Assembly (NCBI GenBank): GCA_016711105.1
Contig: JADJTO010000010.1
Coordinates: 56,594-120,593, forward strand
Direction of reading: 5' to 3'
From: Micropruina sp.
GTDB lineage: Bacteria > Actinomycetota > Actinomycetes > Propionibacteriales > Propionibacteriaceae
DNA length: 64,000 nt
The position numbers and the translations under genes were made by a program. How positions within the stretch are numbered: the first letter of the stretch is position 1; each line of letters opens with the position of its first letter. Shown piece after piece: positions 7,610 through 17,367 of this stretch. The notes below the pieces were generated by a model that did no database searches, was not told the origin of the DNA, and saw only the letters and a list, made by a program, of their open reading frames with translations.

Positions 7610-8865
7610 CGGATCCGATCGTCGTCGTCGGCGGCTCGCTGGCCGGAATGGCGGCCGCGGCGCGCCTGGCCAAGGCCCGGCACCGGGTGCTCCTGCTCGA
7701 GGAGACCGGACGGTTGGGAGGCCGCTGGGCCGACACCGAGGCGGACGTCCTGCCGCCCGTCCTCACCTTCCCTGCTCCCTGGCGGGACCTGTTCAAGAAA
7801 TCCGGACGCGCTTTCGACGCGGAACTGGGACGCCACGACGTCGGCCTGATTGCTGCACCGCCAGCCGTTCATCACTTCGCCGACGGGGCCACCCTGACCC
7901 TGCCGAGTGATCGCGGTCAGCAATGGACCACCCTCTCGCAGGCCTACGGCGAGTCGACGGCGAAGTCCTGGCAGGCACTGCTCGACGACCTGGACGACAC
8001 CTGGCAGCGACTGCGTCCCCTGGGGTTGGAAGGTGAGTTCACCGACGACGCTCTGACCTGGCGGCGCCGAGCCGGGCTGCATCCCCGGGTCAGCGTCGAG
8101 GACGTAGCCCGGCGGCTGAACCATCCGCATCTGGGTGAGATCGTCCGCAGCGTCGCCTGGCGGTTGGGGTCGCAGCCCCGGCTCACCCCCGGCTGGTGTG
8201 CCGTCCGACTGAGCGTTGAGCGGACGTTCGGACGCTGGCGCCTGGTGGAGCAGGAGCAGCCTGCGCCGACTGTGCGGCTGCTCGATCTGCTCACCGAACG
8301 GCTGGCCACGCGGGGGGTCGAGGTGCATCTGGAGTCTCCGGTCACCGCCATCGAGCCCTACCGAGTCCGGACGCGTCGCGGCTGGGTCGCCAGTTCGGCC
8401 ACCGTGTGCACCGTGAACCCGTGGAGTTACGCCACGCTGGCCGACCGCTCCGATCGGGAGATGGCCCGGCGGATCCGCTGGTCGAAGCCGGCCATGGCGC
8501 CCAGCATCAGTGCCCGCCTGCTCCCCGACAGCTCCGAGGTGTCTGAAGCCATCACGCACACCCCGGGTGGACCGATCGTGGAATATCACCGCCCCACCAG
8601 TTCAGGCACGCTGGTCACCACCCACGATCACCGCCAGGGGCGACCAGACCCCTCCTTCGGCACCCAATGGCACGGCTGGCGAACCTGGCTGCGGATGCCC
8701 CCGCTGCGCTCGGGGATTCCGATGACCTTCCTAGCCTCGGCGTCGAGTCGCGGAGGCAACGACCCGTGGGCACAACTCCTCTCCGGAGCGCTGGCCACCT
8801 ATCTCGCTCACGAGCACCTGGCTGGGGCTGACATTCGTCCGACCAACAAGGCCTACCGGGGCTGA
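7606..8865 (+). CDS. FAD-dependent amine oxidase / phytoene desaturase-like oxidoreductase
   Basis: 419 residues; ATGA overlap with the DUF4126 gene. The N-terminus IVVVGGSLAGMAAAARLAKA followed by LLLEETGRLGGRWA is the FAD-binding beta-alpha-beta fold (G-G-S-x-A-G-M-A) plus the downstream R-x-G-G-R motif of the amine oxidase/CrtI superfamily. The central LLDLLTERLATRGVEVHLES motif is the second dinucleotide-contacting segment. The C-terminal FAD motif is weak, and the substrate cannot be read from the sequence. No carotenoid genes are nearby, so a carotenoid role is not supported. It converges on a short hypothetical gene 16 bases downstream. Confidence 0.75.
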   Translation: MTDPIVVVGGSLAGMAAAARLAKARHRVLLLEETGRLGGRWADTEADVLPPVLTFPAPWRDLFKKSGRAFDAELGRHDVGLIAAPPAVHHFADGATLTLPSDRGQQWTTLSQAYGESTAKSWQALLDDLDDTWQRLRPLGLEGEFTDDALTWRRRAGLHPRVSVEDVARRLNHPHLGEIVRSVAWRLGSQPRLTPGWCAVRLSVERTFGRWRLVEQEQPAPTVRLLDLLTERLATRGVEVHLESPVTAIEPYRVRTRRGWVASSATVCTVNPWSYATLADRSDREMARRIRWSKPAMAPSISARLLPDSSEVSEAITHTPGGPIVEYHRPTSSGTLVTTHDHRQGRPDPSFGTQWHGWRTWLRMPPLRSGIPMTFLASASSRGGNDPWAQLLSGALATYLAHEHLAGADIRPTNKAYRG

Positions 8866-8881
8866 GCGCCACCACTGGTCA

Positions 8882-9421
8882 CTAGCAACCAGGATCATCG
8901 GGGTTGTTCGCGCCACACAGGCTCAGAGAAAACGGCTCGACCCACGTTCCCACCGGGCCTCCGTCAACTCGGTAGGTGATCTCCAGATCCGTGCCCGTCA
9001 CTCCCGTCATCTCATCCGACGACGGGATCTCCAGGATCAGTTGGAAGGCAGGATCCCCGATGACCCACGAGCCACACGTCACATCGACCACCGAGTGCTG
9101 CTCGAGGTAACCCTGGGATTGAAGAGATCCCGTGACCTCACCCATGGTCACGTCACCCACAGCGAGCTTGACCACGGTGAACCGACTGATCGCCAAGTCA
9201 GCGCCACGTAGCCAGCGGACGCCGGTGACCTCAACAACACCAGTGCCTCGTGAGCACAGGATGCCGATGCCTATGAGACGCGGCTCACTGATCGGCATCG
9301 TCAGACCCACGCCATAAGGCACGCGTCCCGGTGATGACAACCTCCCCGAAGACCACAGCTGAATGGCACGCGTCCCCACGGCGACGATCAACACAAGCAC
9401 GATCACTGCCGCCACCATCAC
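8882..9421 (-). CDS. Membrane-anchored hypothetical protein
   Basis: Up to 179 residues; starts are GTG 9421 or ATG 9418, with no strong ribosome binding site. One N-terminal hydrophobic helix (VAAVIVLVLIVAVGTRAI) acts as signal anchor. It is followed by an extracytoplasmic beta-rich domain with four Cys (near residues 57, 116, 168 and the C-terminal residue) that could form two disulfides. No family is recognised. It sits alone between convergent and same-strand genes. The 268 bases upstream (9422-9689) show nothing else I can support. Confidence 0.6.
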   Translation of the reverse strand: MMVAAVIVLVLIVAVGTRAIQLWSSGRLSSPGRVPYGVGLTMPISEPRLIGIGILCSRGTGVVEVTGVRWLRGADLAISRFTVVKLAVGDVTMGEVTGSLQSQGYLEQHSVVDVTCGSWVIGDPAFQLILEIPSSDEMTGVTGTDLEITYRVDGGPVGTWVEPFSLSLCGANNPDDPGC

Positions 9422-9689
9422 CCCGGACCTGCGCGGCCATGCGAATCCGTCGCTCCCGATGAGCAGAGATCTGAGTTTTGATATGGGGTGCTCCCTGGTT
9501 CCGGGCGAGGGGTGCCGCGTGGCACTAAGTTAGCTGTGCGCTGCAGTCGTCGACAATCCCCGCATCGACTCAAGGCCGTGACCCCGTTGGTGTTGTCGTC
9601 TCGCGAATTGGGGGTCGGTGTCGTGGGACACCTGACGCAGATCGCTGCTTGGTCGGGCTTCGAATCGGGCATTGCGGCGCCCGAGGTGG

Positions 9690-10349
9690 TCACCCTTGCC
9701 CGGGCCCCTCGTCCCCGAAGCCGTCGGGCTCATCGAATCCCAAGCCGGCGCTGAACTCCACCGACTCCACAGCGGCCTCAGCCAACCCGACCAGTCGGCT
9801 GAGGAGTTGCCCGACCTCCCGCGACTGCAGCAGGTCGATCTGATCCAGGGGTCCCAACGGGGCGATCCCCACGAGTTGCCAGGCGGCCGTCACCGGATCC
9901 TCGGCCAACCCGATCTGGGCGGGCCAACGCTGGTCGCGGAACTCGCTGGCTCTGGCCACTGAGCGCCGAATGATCCGCTCGGTCGCCTGCAGCGCGGGCC
10001 GAGCTTCCTCGCTCCACTCCAGGGAGGGCAACCACTGGACTCGCGCCCGAGGGTGCGGGTCATCGGCCAGCCACTCAACCACGTTGAACCGTCGACCCCC
10101 GACGGCGATCACGCTGATCCACCTGTCGTGCACCGAGCACTGGGTGATCTGGGCCACCGTTCCGACGCGGAATCGCTGATCTCCGCCGCCCACCTCCTGG
10201 CCCCGCTCAATCAGGACGACACCGAACTCGCCGCCCTCCTCCAGCACGCGAGCCAGCATCACCACGAAGCGCTCCTCGAAGATCCGCAACGCCAAGGGCA
10301 TCCCGGGCAGGAGGACCGAACCCAGGGGAAAGATCGGCAGCACCGTCAT
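9690..10349 (-). CDS. LON peptidase substrate-binding domain protein
   Basis: 219 residues. The opening LPIFPLGSVLLPGMPLALRIFEERF is the classic start of the LON N-terminal substrate-binding domain, followed by GGEFGVVLIERGQEVGGGD and a C-terminal helical bundle. The ATPase and Ser/Lys protease domains of Lon are absent, so this is the stand-alone form common in actinobacteria. By family knowledge it may bind unfolded protein or peptides; no enzymatic function is established. It lies downstream of, and in the same direction as, the DUF2207 gene. Confidence 0.88.
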   Translation of the reverse strand: MTVLPIFPLGSVLLPGMPLALRIFEERFVVMLARVLEEGGEFGVVLIERGQEVGGGDQRFRVGTVAQITQCSVHDRWISVIAVGGRRFNVVEWLADDPHPRARVQWLPSLEWSEEARPALQATERIIRRSVARASEFRDQRWPAQIGLAEDPVTAAWQLVGIAPLGPLDQIDLLQSREVGQLLSRLVGLAEAAVESVEFSAGLGFDEPDGFGDEGPGQG

Positions 10350-10426
10350 TCACCCAGGCTGACACGGGCGGCCAAATGGCTCCAAGGCCGCCGATCCCAA
10401 CCGGGCTAGAGGCCGGACAGCGCGGA

Positions 10427-12247
10427 TCACCAGCCCCCGCCGCCACCACCGCCCGCGCCGCCGCCGCCACCGAAGCCCGATCCACCGCTGGAGCCGGCGG
10501 TTGCAGCCTGCATCGACTGCGACATCGTGCTCCCCAGCCGATCCAAGGACGAGGTGAAGGCCGTCCCCGGGAACGGTCCGTAGACACCTCCGCCGTACCA
10601 GCCGGTGTCGGCGGCGTAGCGACCCTGCGCAGCCAGTTCCTCGAACGCCCGGGCCCACCGCTCGGCAACCCCGAAGACGATGGCGTAGGGCAGATAGCGT
10701 GAGAACACGTCCACGCCCTCTTCGAACTTGATCTGGTCAGCCTCGGCCGTGGTCAGGTACAGCCGGAAGCCCTGGGATTGCGCCAACATGGCCGAGCCGA
10801 GCGCAGTCCGCCGACCGAAGCGACGGCTGAGCACGATCAGAGCAACGCCCACGATCACCCCGGCCGCTCCGACGAGACCGAACCCCACCAAACCCAGCAG
10901 GAGGCCCAGCCCCACCGGCGGCGATCAGTCCGACCCGGCAAGGGCAGCCAACACGGTGCTGTGCAGGGGGTTCTGCTTGAACCACTGCAGGTCCTTCGTG
11001 ACATGCCGGTAGAGCTTGGTCCGCGCTCCGCTGAGCAACGTCCCGTACGCCTTGTCCTTCAGGTCATCGGTGGTCACCACCGGTCCGCGCGAGAACAGCG
11101 TGTCAACGATGTGCCGCTCGTAGCCGACCAGGTTGTCGGGTGAGGCCTGTCGGCTGAACTGGTACTTCTTGCCCGGCAGTGGCGTGATCACCAGGTGCCC
11201 CCGCACCGCGAGGTCGATGATGGTCGCGGTCAGGTCGACATTGTCGGCCGTGGCATCAACCAGGGTCCCCATCTCTCCAGGACGGACGCGCTCCCGATCA
11301 TGTCCCCGTGGCGGGGTGAAGGCAACCGTCACGGGTGCCTTGACTCCCAACCGTCCGACCACCGCCTGCTCACCGGCCGCCGGCACCAGACCGGGCGTCA
11401 GCCCCAGGTAGACCTCATCCCGGGCGCTCCGGCGGGCCCGCAGCAGAACAGTCGTCAAGCCGAGTGCGGCCACAACGCCGGTGAGCCCACCGGTCAGGGG
11501 CGTCACCGGGAACATGTTGCCCACGTGGTAACGCTTCTCGAACCTGGCCTCCGCCCCGGTAAAGGTCCCCGGGGGGAAGCCGGCCACGATCTGGAGACCG
11601 TTCCCCGGGGAGAGGTAGCTGTGCTCGAACGTGGCCGTAGCCTCTTGATCAACGGCTGAGTCGCAGGGGCTGGTGAACGCGGAACCAGCGAAACAGGCCA
11701 CTCGGCTCACCTCGGCAGGGCCGGTCACGGTGGCGGTGATCTGTTCCAGCGGCACTTCCCAGGCCAGACCGACCACGTTCCAGTTCAGTTCATCCAGCCC
11801 ACTGATCGCCTGCCGCGGGGCGATCAGCCCCCGGATGTTGTAGCTGATGGTGTAATTCTGGACGCCGGTGACCGTCCGATTCTCGGAACCGACGCGGATC
11901 AGCAGGTTGCCGTCCACCTCGGTGACCTTGGTCTCTGCGCTGGCTCCGCTGGGGCTGGTCACCTCGCCCACGGTCACGTCCAGCATCCGCCACAGGTCGG
12001 GGTTGTCCGCGACTCGTTGCCGCAGCGGCAAGGTGATATAGGGCCCGTGACCTGAGTCGGAGGCGAAATCGAAGTCGAAATCCAACCGCACCTGAGCGGT
12101 GCCACCCGGCTCGAGCGTCGCCGTCACGTCGTAGCGCGAAATCCGCCAGGACGAGGGGTTGTCTTCGGCCCGCGCAAGGCCGGTGCCTGCCACGAGGAAC
12201 CAGACTGAGACCAGCAACAGCAGGATCGATATCCGTAGGCGTGCCAT
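10427..12247 (-). CDS. DUF2207 membrane protein, interrupted by an in-frame TGA
   Basis: About 606 codons from ATG 12245-12247. Signal peptide (residues 1-27, ending GLARA|ED), DUF2207 beta domain, a membrane helix near residue 260, a winged-helix-like cytoplasmic part, two more membrane helices, and a Gly-rich tail ending GGGGGGGW, the family's typical end. A TGA at 10925-10927 splits it into 440 and about 165 codons in the same frame. In the neighbouring frame the stop region reads VGLIAAGG, which would complete the expected membrane helix. A missing G at 10934-10936 paired with an extra G at 10910-10913 therefore explains it better than a real nonsense mutation. Function unknown; probably envelope-associated. 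Confidence 0.75.
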
Positions 12248-12311
12248 ATCTTGAGGCTAGTCCTCCCGAGGAAGACCGCCATCCCTGGTTCACCCCATGA
12301 CGTCCCCGGCG

Positions 12312-13158
12312 TCAAGCCAGGATGGTCATCTCCACCTCGACGTACATGTCGGATTCTCCGGCGCCGGTGTAAATGCCCCGCAACGGCGGCACATCGGCGT
12401 AATCACGGCCGATGCCCACTTCCACGTGATGGTCACCGGGCGTGCTGTCGTTGGTCGGGTCGACACCCACCCAGGCACCGTCCCAGTACTGCAGCCAGGC
12501 GTGAGACTCACCGACCTGGGACTCCCCCACCACCGGATTCCCATCAGGAATGACGTAACCGGAGACGTAGCGAGCCGGGATCCCGACGCTGCGCAGCGCA
12601 CCGATGGCGACATGCACCATGTCCTGGCACACGCCCGCCCCGGCCTCCCCAGACGTCGACCGCCCTCGTCCGCACGTGGGTCGATCCGGGCAGATACTTC
12701 ACCCGCTGCTGAATCTCCTGCACCACCACCGGCACCACGTCGGCTGGGCGGGTCGACTCTGCGGCCACCGCCGCGGTGAGCCGCCGCAACTCGCCTCCGG
12801 GATCGACGTAGTGACTCAACTCCAACATTTCCACGCGGCGGTCGCGCAAGGCCTCACTTCGCAGGTCATCCCAGCTGGCACCGGGGATCTCCTCCTCACG
12901 CCGCGTCACGTCCACGACAGAGGTGGCCACCACGTTCAACTGCTGGTGCCGTTCGCGAATCTCGAAGGCATTCACCGTGGTGCCCCAGTAGTCCACATAC
13001 GAGTGGACCCACGCCAGCGGTGAGATATCGATCCGGGAGGTGCGGACGTACTGCTGCCGACTGGCCCGCGGCGTCATCCGGACCTCGTTGTGTGAGGCGC
13101 TCACTCCCCCCGCGTAGGTGTAGCCCGTCCTGTGCACGATCCTGAGTTGGGTGGTCAT
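12312..13158 (-). CDS. Transglutaminase-like protein of the alpha-E/ATP-grasp operon (one frameshift)
   Basis: ATG 13156-13158 with GGAGGTGC upstream, overlapping the alpha-E stop (ATGA). N-terminal bacterial transglutaminase beta domain (LRIVHRTGYTYAGGVSASHNE), then the core. The core's catalytic Cys (AGVCQDMVHVAIGALRS), His (GESHAWLQYW) and Asp (GVDPTND) are present, but only across a frame change. The upstream frame runs into nonsense after VDVW, and the other frame supplies EAGAGVCQDM. One extra base in the C run 12647-12650 explains this. Repaired length is about 281 residues, usual for the family. Likely acts on peptide amide bonds, together with its two operon partners. Confidence 0.88.
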
Positions 13159-14081
13159 GAAGCACCTCCGCGCCACATCGCTGCCGTGGCACCCTCGAAG
13201 TAGCGGTGGGCGATCGCACTGCTGGCCTGATTGCACACCCGCTGAAGTTCCGACATTCGTCGGGGTAGATCATCGAGGACTTGCCCGGGGGACGGTACTC
13301 CAGGGCCGCACGAGCGGTCCCCAACAGCCGTTGCGCGTCATCCTCGATGCCGGCTCGGCGTTCCCCGGTATCGAGCGCGGCCAAAGCATGCTCGGCAGTC
13401 GCCAGGGTATGCACCAGCGAGCGCGGGAACAACCGGTCGAGCAGCAAGAACTCGGCCGCGTCCCGATCCGTGGTGACCCCTCCCATAGGTGCGGACGAAG
13501 GCATGGTGCGCCCCGCAGCCTCGGAGCACGTTGTTCCAGGCCGACTGGGTGCCCGACGTGCTGGACGCGGCGGCGATCAGGCGGGCGGTCATGTCAGCCC
13601 GTTCGATGCTGCGGCCCAGCACAAGGAAGTTCCAGCCCTCGTCGTGGCTCATCGTGCTGTCGGCCGTCCCAGAGATGACGGCGCACCGTTCCCGGACGTG
13701 CTTGAACGCCGAGGTCGGCCGCATCAACCGCAACCGCCCCCCACGCACCGAGTTCCAGGTCGTGTTGATCGACTCCCACATCTCGGTGGACACGGTCTCA
13801 CGCGCCCGCCGAGCCGATTCCCGGGCTCCACCCAAAGCCGCCGCGATCGAACACTGGGACGCGTCGTCGTAGCACAGCGAACGCATCACCGCAGCGTTGT
13901 CGACCTGGTCGGGAAGGTCCACTCCCATCACCGCCAGCAGCGACGCGCCGGCAGCCTCGGAATCAACCGAGGGGTCGTCCAGGAGCAGCTGAAGGTGCAC
14001 CTCAACGATCCGGCAGGTGTCCTCGGCCCGCTCCAGGTAACGTCCGATCCAGAACAGAGACTCGGCGATCCGGCTCAGCAT
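13155..14081 (-). CDS. Alpha-E domain protein (DUF403), two compensating frameshifts
   Basis: ATG 14079-14081 overlaps the end of the ATP-grasp gene by 7 bases. The opening MLSRIAESLFWIGRYLERAE is diagnostic of the alpha-E family, an all-helical domain found with circularly permuted ATP-grasp and transglutaminase genes. After HHAFVRTY the frame must shift to GGVTTDRDAAEFLLLDRLFP (extra base within 13477-13484), and after ALEYRPPG it shifts back to QVLDDLPRRMSELQ (missing base in the run 13287-13291). The two cancel, giving about 308 residues. The biochemical role is unknown; a scaffold or partner of the ATP-grasp ligase is inferred from its constant co-occurrence. Confidence 0.88.
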
Positions 14082-15649
14082 GGGCGCGTCTCCATCCGCA
14101 GTTGATTCTGCTGCTGTTGTTGTTCTTGCTGGTGATGTGTCTTTTCCTCGGCGATGTCAACCAATGGCACCGGCGCGGGCATCGGCTTGGCTTTGGCCCG
14201 CTTCCGCTGCGACCGGACGCCGTCCCGGGCCAACACCCAGGTGTCTTTGGAGCCACCCCCCTGGGAGGAGTTGACGATCAACTCGCCCTCCGGAAGGGCG
14301 ACCCGGGTCAGCCCGCCGGGAAGCACGTACACATCGGAACCGCTGTTGACCGCGAACGGACGCAGGTCGACGTGGCGAGGCCGCATGCCCCCGCCGATCA
14401 TGGTCGGTACCGTGGAGAGTTGGACGACTGGTTGCGCGATCCACCCCCGAGGATCGTCCAGGATCTTGTGCCGCAGCACCTCCAACTGCTTCTTGCTGGC
14501 GACCGGACCGATCACGATCCCCTTGCCCCCCGAGCCGTCGACCGGCTTGAGCACCAACTCGTCCAGGCGATCCAGCACCTCGGCCCGGCTCTCCGGCTCT
14601 TCCACCCGCCAGGTGTCGACCCCGGGAATGATCGGCTCTTCGGCGAGGTAGTAGCGGATCAGGTCGGGCACGTAGGTGTAGACCAGCTTGTCGTCGGCGA
14701 CGCCGTTGCCGACGCAGTTGGCCAAGGTCACGTTGCCGGCCCGGACGGCGTTGATCAGCCCGGCGCAGCCCAGCATCGAATCAGCGCGGAACACAGCCGG
14801 ATCAAGGAACTCATCATCGAGCCGGCGGTAGATCACGTGGACAGGCCGGAGACCCTGGGTGGTTCGGATCGAGACCCGGCCACCGTGGCAGACAAGGTCA
14901 CGCCCCTCGACCAGTTCCACGCCCATCATCCGGGCCAACAACGCGTGTTCGAAGTAGGCGGAGTTGTAGACCCCGGGGGTCATCACGACCACCGTGGGGT
15001 CGGTCACCCCATGCGGTGCCGCGGCCCGCAGGGCCGCCAAGAGTTGCAGCGGATACTGCTCCACCGGGCGGATTCGATGGCGACTGGTCACCTCGGGCAA
15101 AGCCGAGAACATGACCCGTCGGTTCGTCATCACATAGGAGACACCGGAGGGCACCCGGACGTTGTCCTCCAGCACCCGGAAGACACCGGCGTTGTCCCGC
15201 ACCAGGTCGATTCCGGCGACGTGCACCCGGACGCCGTTCGGCGGGATCACCCCGGCCATCACTCGGTGGAAGTGCGGCGAGCTCGCGACGACCCTCCGCG
15301 GGATCACCCCATCGGCGAACACGCGTCCCTCCGTGTAGACGTCGGCGAGGAACGCCTCCAGGGCTTTGACCCGCTGCGCCACCCCGGTCTCGATCACCGC
15401 CCATTCATCTGCCAAGAGGATCCGCGGCACGATGTCGAGCGGGAAGGGCCGCTCCTCACCGCCGATGTCGAAGGTGACGCCCTGGTCGATGTAGGTGCTC
15501 TTCGGGTAGTCGCCGGCCCGCACTTCGGCGGCATCGAGCTTGCCCAACTGACGCATCATCGATGAATAGGCCGGGCGCACCCCGTCCGACGACATCATCT
15601 CGTCGTAGGCCAGGCCCGATCCCTTGTAGCCGGCGAAAAGCTCATTCAC
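14075..15649 (-). CDS. Circularly permuted ATP-grasp protein (DUF404/DUF407 type)
   Basis: 524 residues. The start MNELFAGYKGSGLAYDEM and motifs DNVRVPSGVSYVMTNRR, NCVGNGVADDKL and LVLKPVDGSGGKGIVIGP (glycine-rich ATP-binding loop) identify the circularly permuted ATP-grasp family, predicted to form amide or peptide bonds by way of acyl phosphates. It is first in a three-gene operon with the alpha-E and transglutaminase genes. The C-terminal tail is unusual: after a basic stretch it ends in a Gln-rich run (HHQQEQQQQQNQ). Substrate unknown; this gene set is widespread but, to my knowledge, not biochemically resolved. Confidence 0.9.
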   Translation of the reverse strand: MNELFAGYKGSGLAYDEMMSSDGVRPAYSSMMRQLGKLDAAEVRAGDYPKSTYIDQGVTFDIGGEERPFPLDIVPRILLADEWAVIETGVAQRVKALEAFLADVYTEGRVFADGVIPRRVVASSPHFHRVMAGVIPPNGVRVHVAGIDLVRDNAGVFRVLEDNVRVPSGVSYVMTNRRVMFSALPEVTSRHRIRPVEQYPLQLLAALRAAAPHGVTDPTVVVMTPGVYNSAYFEHALLARMMGVELVEGRDLVCHGGRVSIRTTQGLRPVHVIYRRLDDEFLDPAVFRADSMLGCAGLINAVRAGNVTLANCVGNGVADDKLVYTYVPDLIRYYLAEEPIIPGVDTWRVEEPESRAEVLDRLDELVLKPVDGSGGKGIVIGPVASKKQLEVLRHKILDDPRGWIAQPVVQLSTVPTMIGGGMRPRHVDLRPFAVNSGSDVYVLPGGLTRVALPEGELIVNSSQGGGSKDTWVLARDGVRSQRKRAKAKPMPAPVPLVDIAEEKTHHQQEQQQQQNQLRMETRPC

Positions 15650-15707
15650 GGGCTCAGGTTAGGTCCAAACTGTTTCGCGTGTGTATCGAAGCAGCCAACC
15701 TGTCCGC

Positions 15708-17228
15708 CTAGCGGCCCTGCCGCGGACGCCGACCCGGTCCCCCGCCGACGGAACCATCACGTCGAGGCGGACGGCCCCACGCACTCTGGGTTCCCTCGGT
15801 GGGTCGAGGACCGCGGGTGGAGCGGCCCTCGACTACAGGACGCCGTTCGTCGGAGGCGCGACCCTCCATCGACCCTCGGCGATCGTCCTGGCGGGGCCGT
15901 GAACCGGCGTGCGTCGGCCGATGCGAGGACCGGCTCGGCTTGGGGTGTGCCGGGACGAAGTGCTTCAACTCGGGCCGACGCACCGGAGGTGCCGCGATCT
16001 CTCCGCGAATGCCGACGATGGTGTCGTCGCCCGGCGTGACCACTGACTGGGTCGGGGTGATCCGCGCCTTGCGCATCAACTCCTTGACCAGACGGTTCTG
16101 TTCGCGCAGACACAACGTGACCACCGTCCCCGACGCACCGGCGCGAGCCGTCCGTCCGGAGCGGTGGAGGAAGGCCTTGTGCTCGGCCGGCGGGTCGGCG
16201 TGGATCACCAGGGTGATGTCATCCACATGGATTCCCCGAGCCGCGATGTCGGTCGCGACCAAGACCCGGACGCCACCGTTGGAGAACTCGTTCAAGTTGC
16301 GCTGCCGGACAGCCTGGCTGAGGGAACCGTGTAGTTCCGTGGCCGGCACGCCGGCGTTGGTCAGTTCCTGGGCCAGCCGAGCGGCGCCGTGCTTGGTTCG
16401 GGAGAAGACCAGCGTGCGACCCTCACCCTGCACCAGATCCGCTAGCACCGCGTGCTTGTTGTCCCGGGTGACCAGGAGCAGCCGGTGGTCGATCTGAGGC
16501 TCGGAACCGACCGGATCCACCGAGTGGGTGACCGGGTGTTTGAGATATTTGCGGACCAGGCTGTCGACGTCGTTGTCCAGCGTGGCCGAGAAGAGCATCC
16601 TCTGCCCGGTGGCGGGCATCGCGTCGAGGAGTCGCATCACCGGCGGCAGAAAGCCCATGTCGGCCATCAGGTCAGCCTCGTCGAGGACGGTGATGTCCAC
16701 CTCGGAGAGGTCACAGCGACCTTGAGCGATCAGGTCTTCCAAGCGCCCCGGGGTGGCGATCACGACGTCGACCCCCATCTCGAGCTTGCGCAGCTGCGGG
16801 ATGTAGGACACGCCGCCGTAGATGGTCATGGTCTTCAGCCCGACGGCCCGGGCCAGGAACGCCAGCGTCTCATTCACCTGAACCGCCAACTCGCGGGTAG
16901 GGACGAGGATCAGCGCGCCCGGCTTGCCCGGACGAGGCCGCCGACCGGCCTCAAGCAGCCGAGTGACCACAGGAAGGGCGAACGCGACCGTCTTGCCGGA
17001 GCCGGTGCGGCCACGACCGAGCACGTTCCGCCCGGCCAGCGAATCGGGCAGGCTGGCCGCCTGAATCGGGAACGGGTGATCAATGCCGTGACGGGTCAGC
17101 ACGGCGACCAGTTCTGGTCGCAAGCCGAGGTCGGCAAAGGTCTGGACAGGGTCAGTGTGGGACAAGAGTTCCTCGATCATCGATGGACGCCCCCAGAGGG
17201 CATCAGGTAGCCGTTGCGGCTGCTCCAT
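15708..17228 (-). CDS. DEAD-box ATP-dependent RNA helicase
   Basis: 506 residues, or 490 if the internal ATG at 17180 (MIEELLSHTDP) is used; neither start has a strong ribosome binding site. Helicase motifs in order: Q motif (DHPFPIQAASLPDSL), I (GRTGSGKT), Ia (PTRELA), Ib (TPGR), II (DEAD), III (SAT), and HRSGRTARAG (VI). A basic, Arg/Pro/Gly-rich tail of about 90 residues follows, as in RhlE-like RNA helicases that bind RNA non-specifically. Likely roles are ribosome assembly or mRNA turnover. Encoded upstream of, and divergent from, the GNAT gene. Confidence 0.93.
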   Translation of the reverse strand: MEQPQRLPDALWGRPSMIEELLSHTDPVQTFADLGLRPELVAVLTRHGIDHPFPIQAASLPDSLAGRNVLGRGRTGSGKTVAFALPVVTRLLEAGRRPRPGKPGALILVPTRELAVQVNETLAFLARAVGLKTMTIYGGVSYIPQLRKLEMGVDVVIATPGRLEDLIAQGRCDLSEVDITVLDEADLMADMGFLPPVMRLLDAMPATGQRMLFSATLDNDVDSLVRKYLKHPVTHSVDPVGSEPQIDHRLLLVTRDNKHAVLADLVQGEGRTLVFSRTKHGAARLAQELTNAGVPATELHGSLSQAVRQRNLNEFSNGGVRVLVATDIAARGIHVDDITLVIHADPPAEHKAFLHRSGRTARAGASGTVVTLCLREQNRLVKELMRKARITPTQSVVTPGDDTIVGIRGEIAAPPVRRPELKHFVPAHPKPSRSSHRPTHAGSRPRQDDRRGSMEGRASDERRPVVEGRSTRGPRPTEGTQSAWGRPPRRDGSVGGGPGRRPRQGR

Positions 17229-17367
17229 CGAGGGAGATCAGACTCACGACCCGGCGCAGAGCACCGAGGACCCATTCTAGCTGAGTGCGCCACGTCGCCG
17301 TGCATCGCCTCTGGCCTGGCTCGGCTACCCGTTGCCGACCCCGTGGACGGAGGGCAGAATCCTGGGA

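Noticed and set aside
9418..9754. Small open frames between the hypothetical membrane gene and the LON-domain gene
   Set aside because: Both strands are open, no ribosome binding site, Arg/Pro/Ser-rich products without conservation signs.
10925..10927. TGA in the DUF2207 gene as selenocysteine or programmed read-through
   Set aside because: No stem-loop typical of selenocysteine insertion is evident, the family has no Cys or Sec there, and paired indels explain it better.
14102..15565. Long plus-strand open frame opposite the ATP-grasp gene
   Set aside because: It is the antisense shadow of a conserved gene. Its product is His/Pro/Gly-rich with no family pattern, as expected from GC-rich antisense frames.
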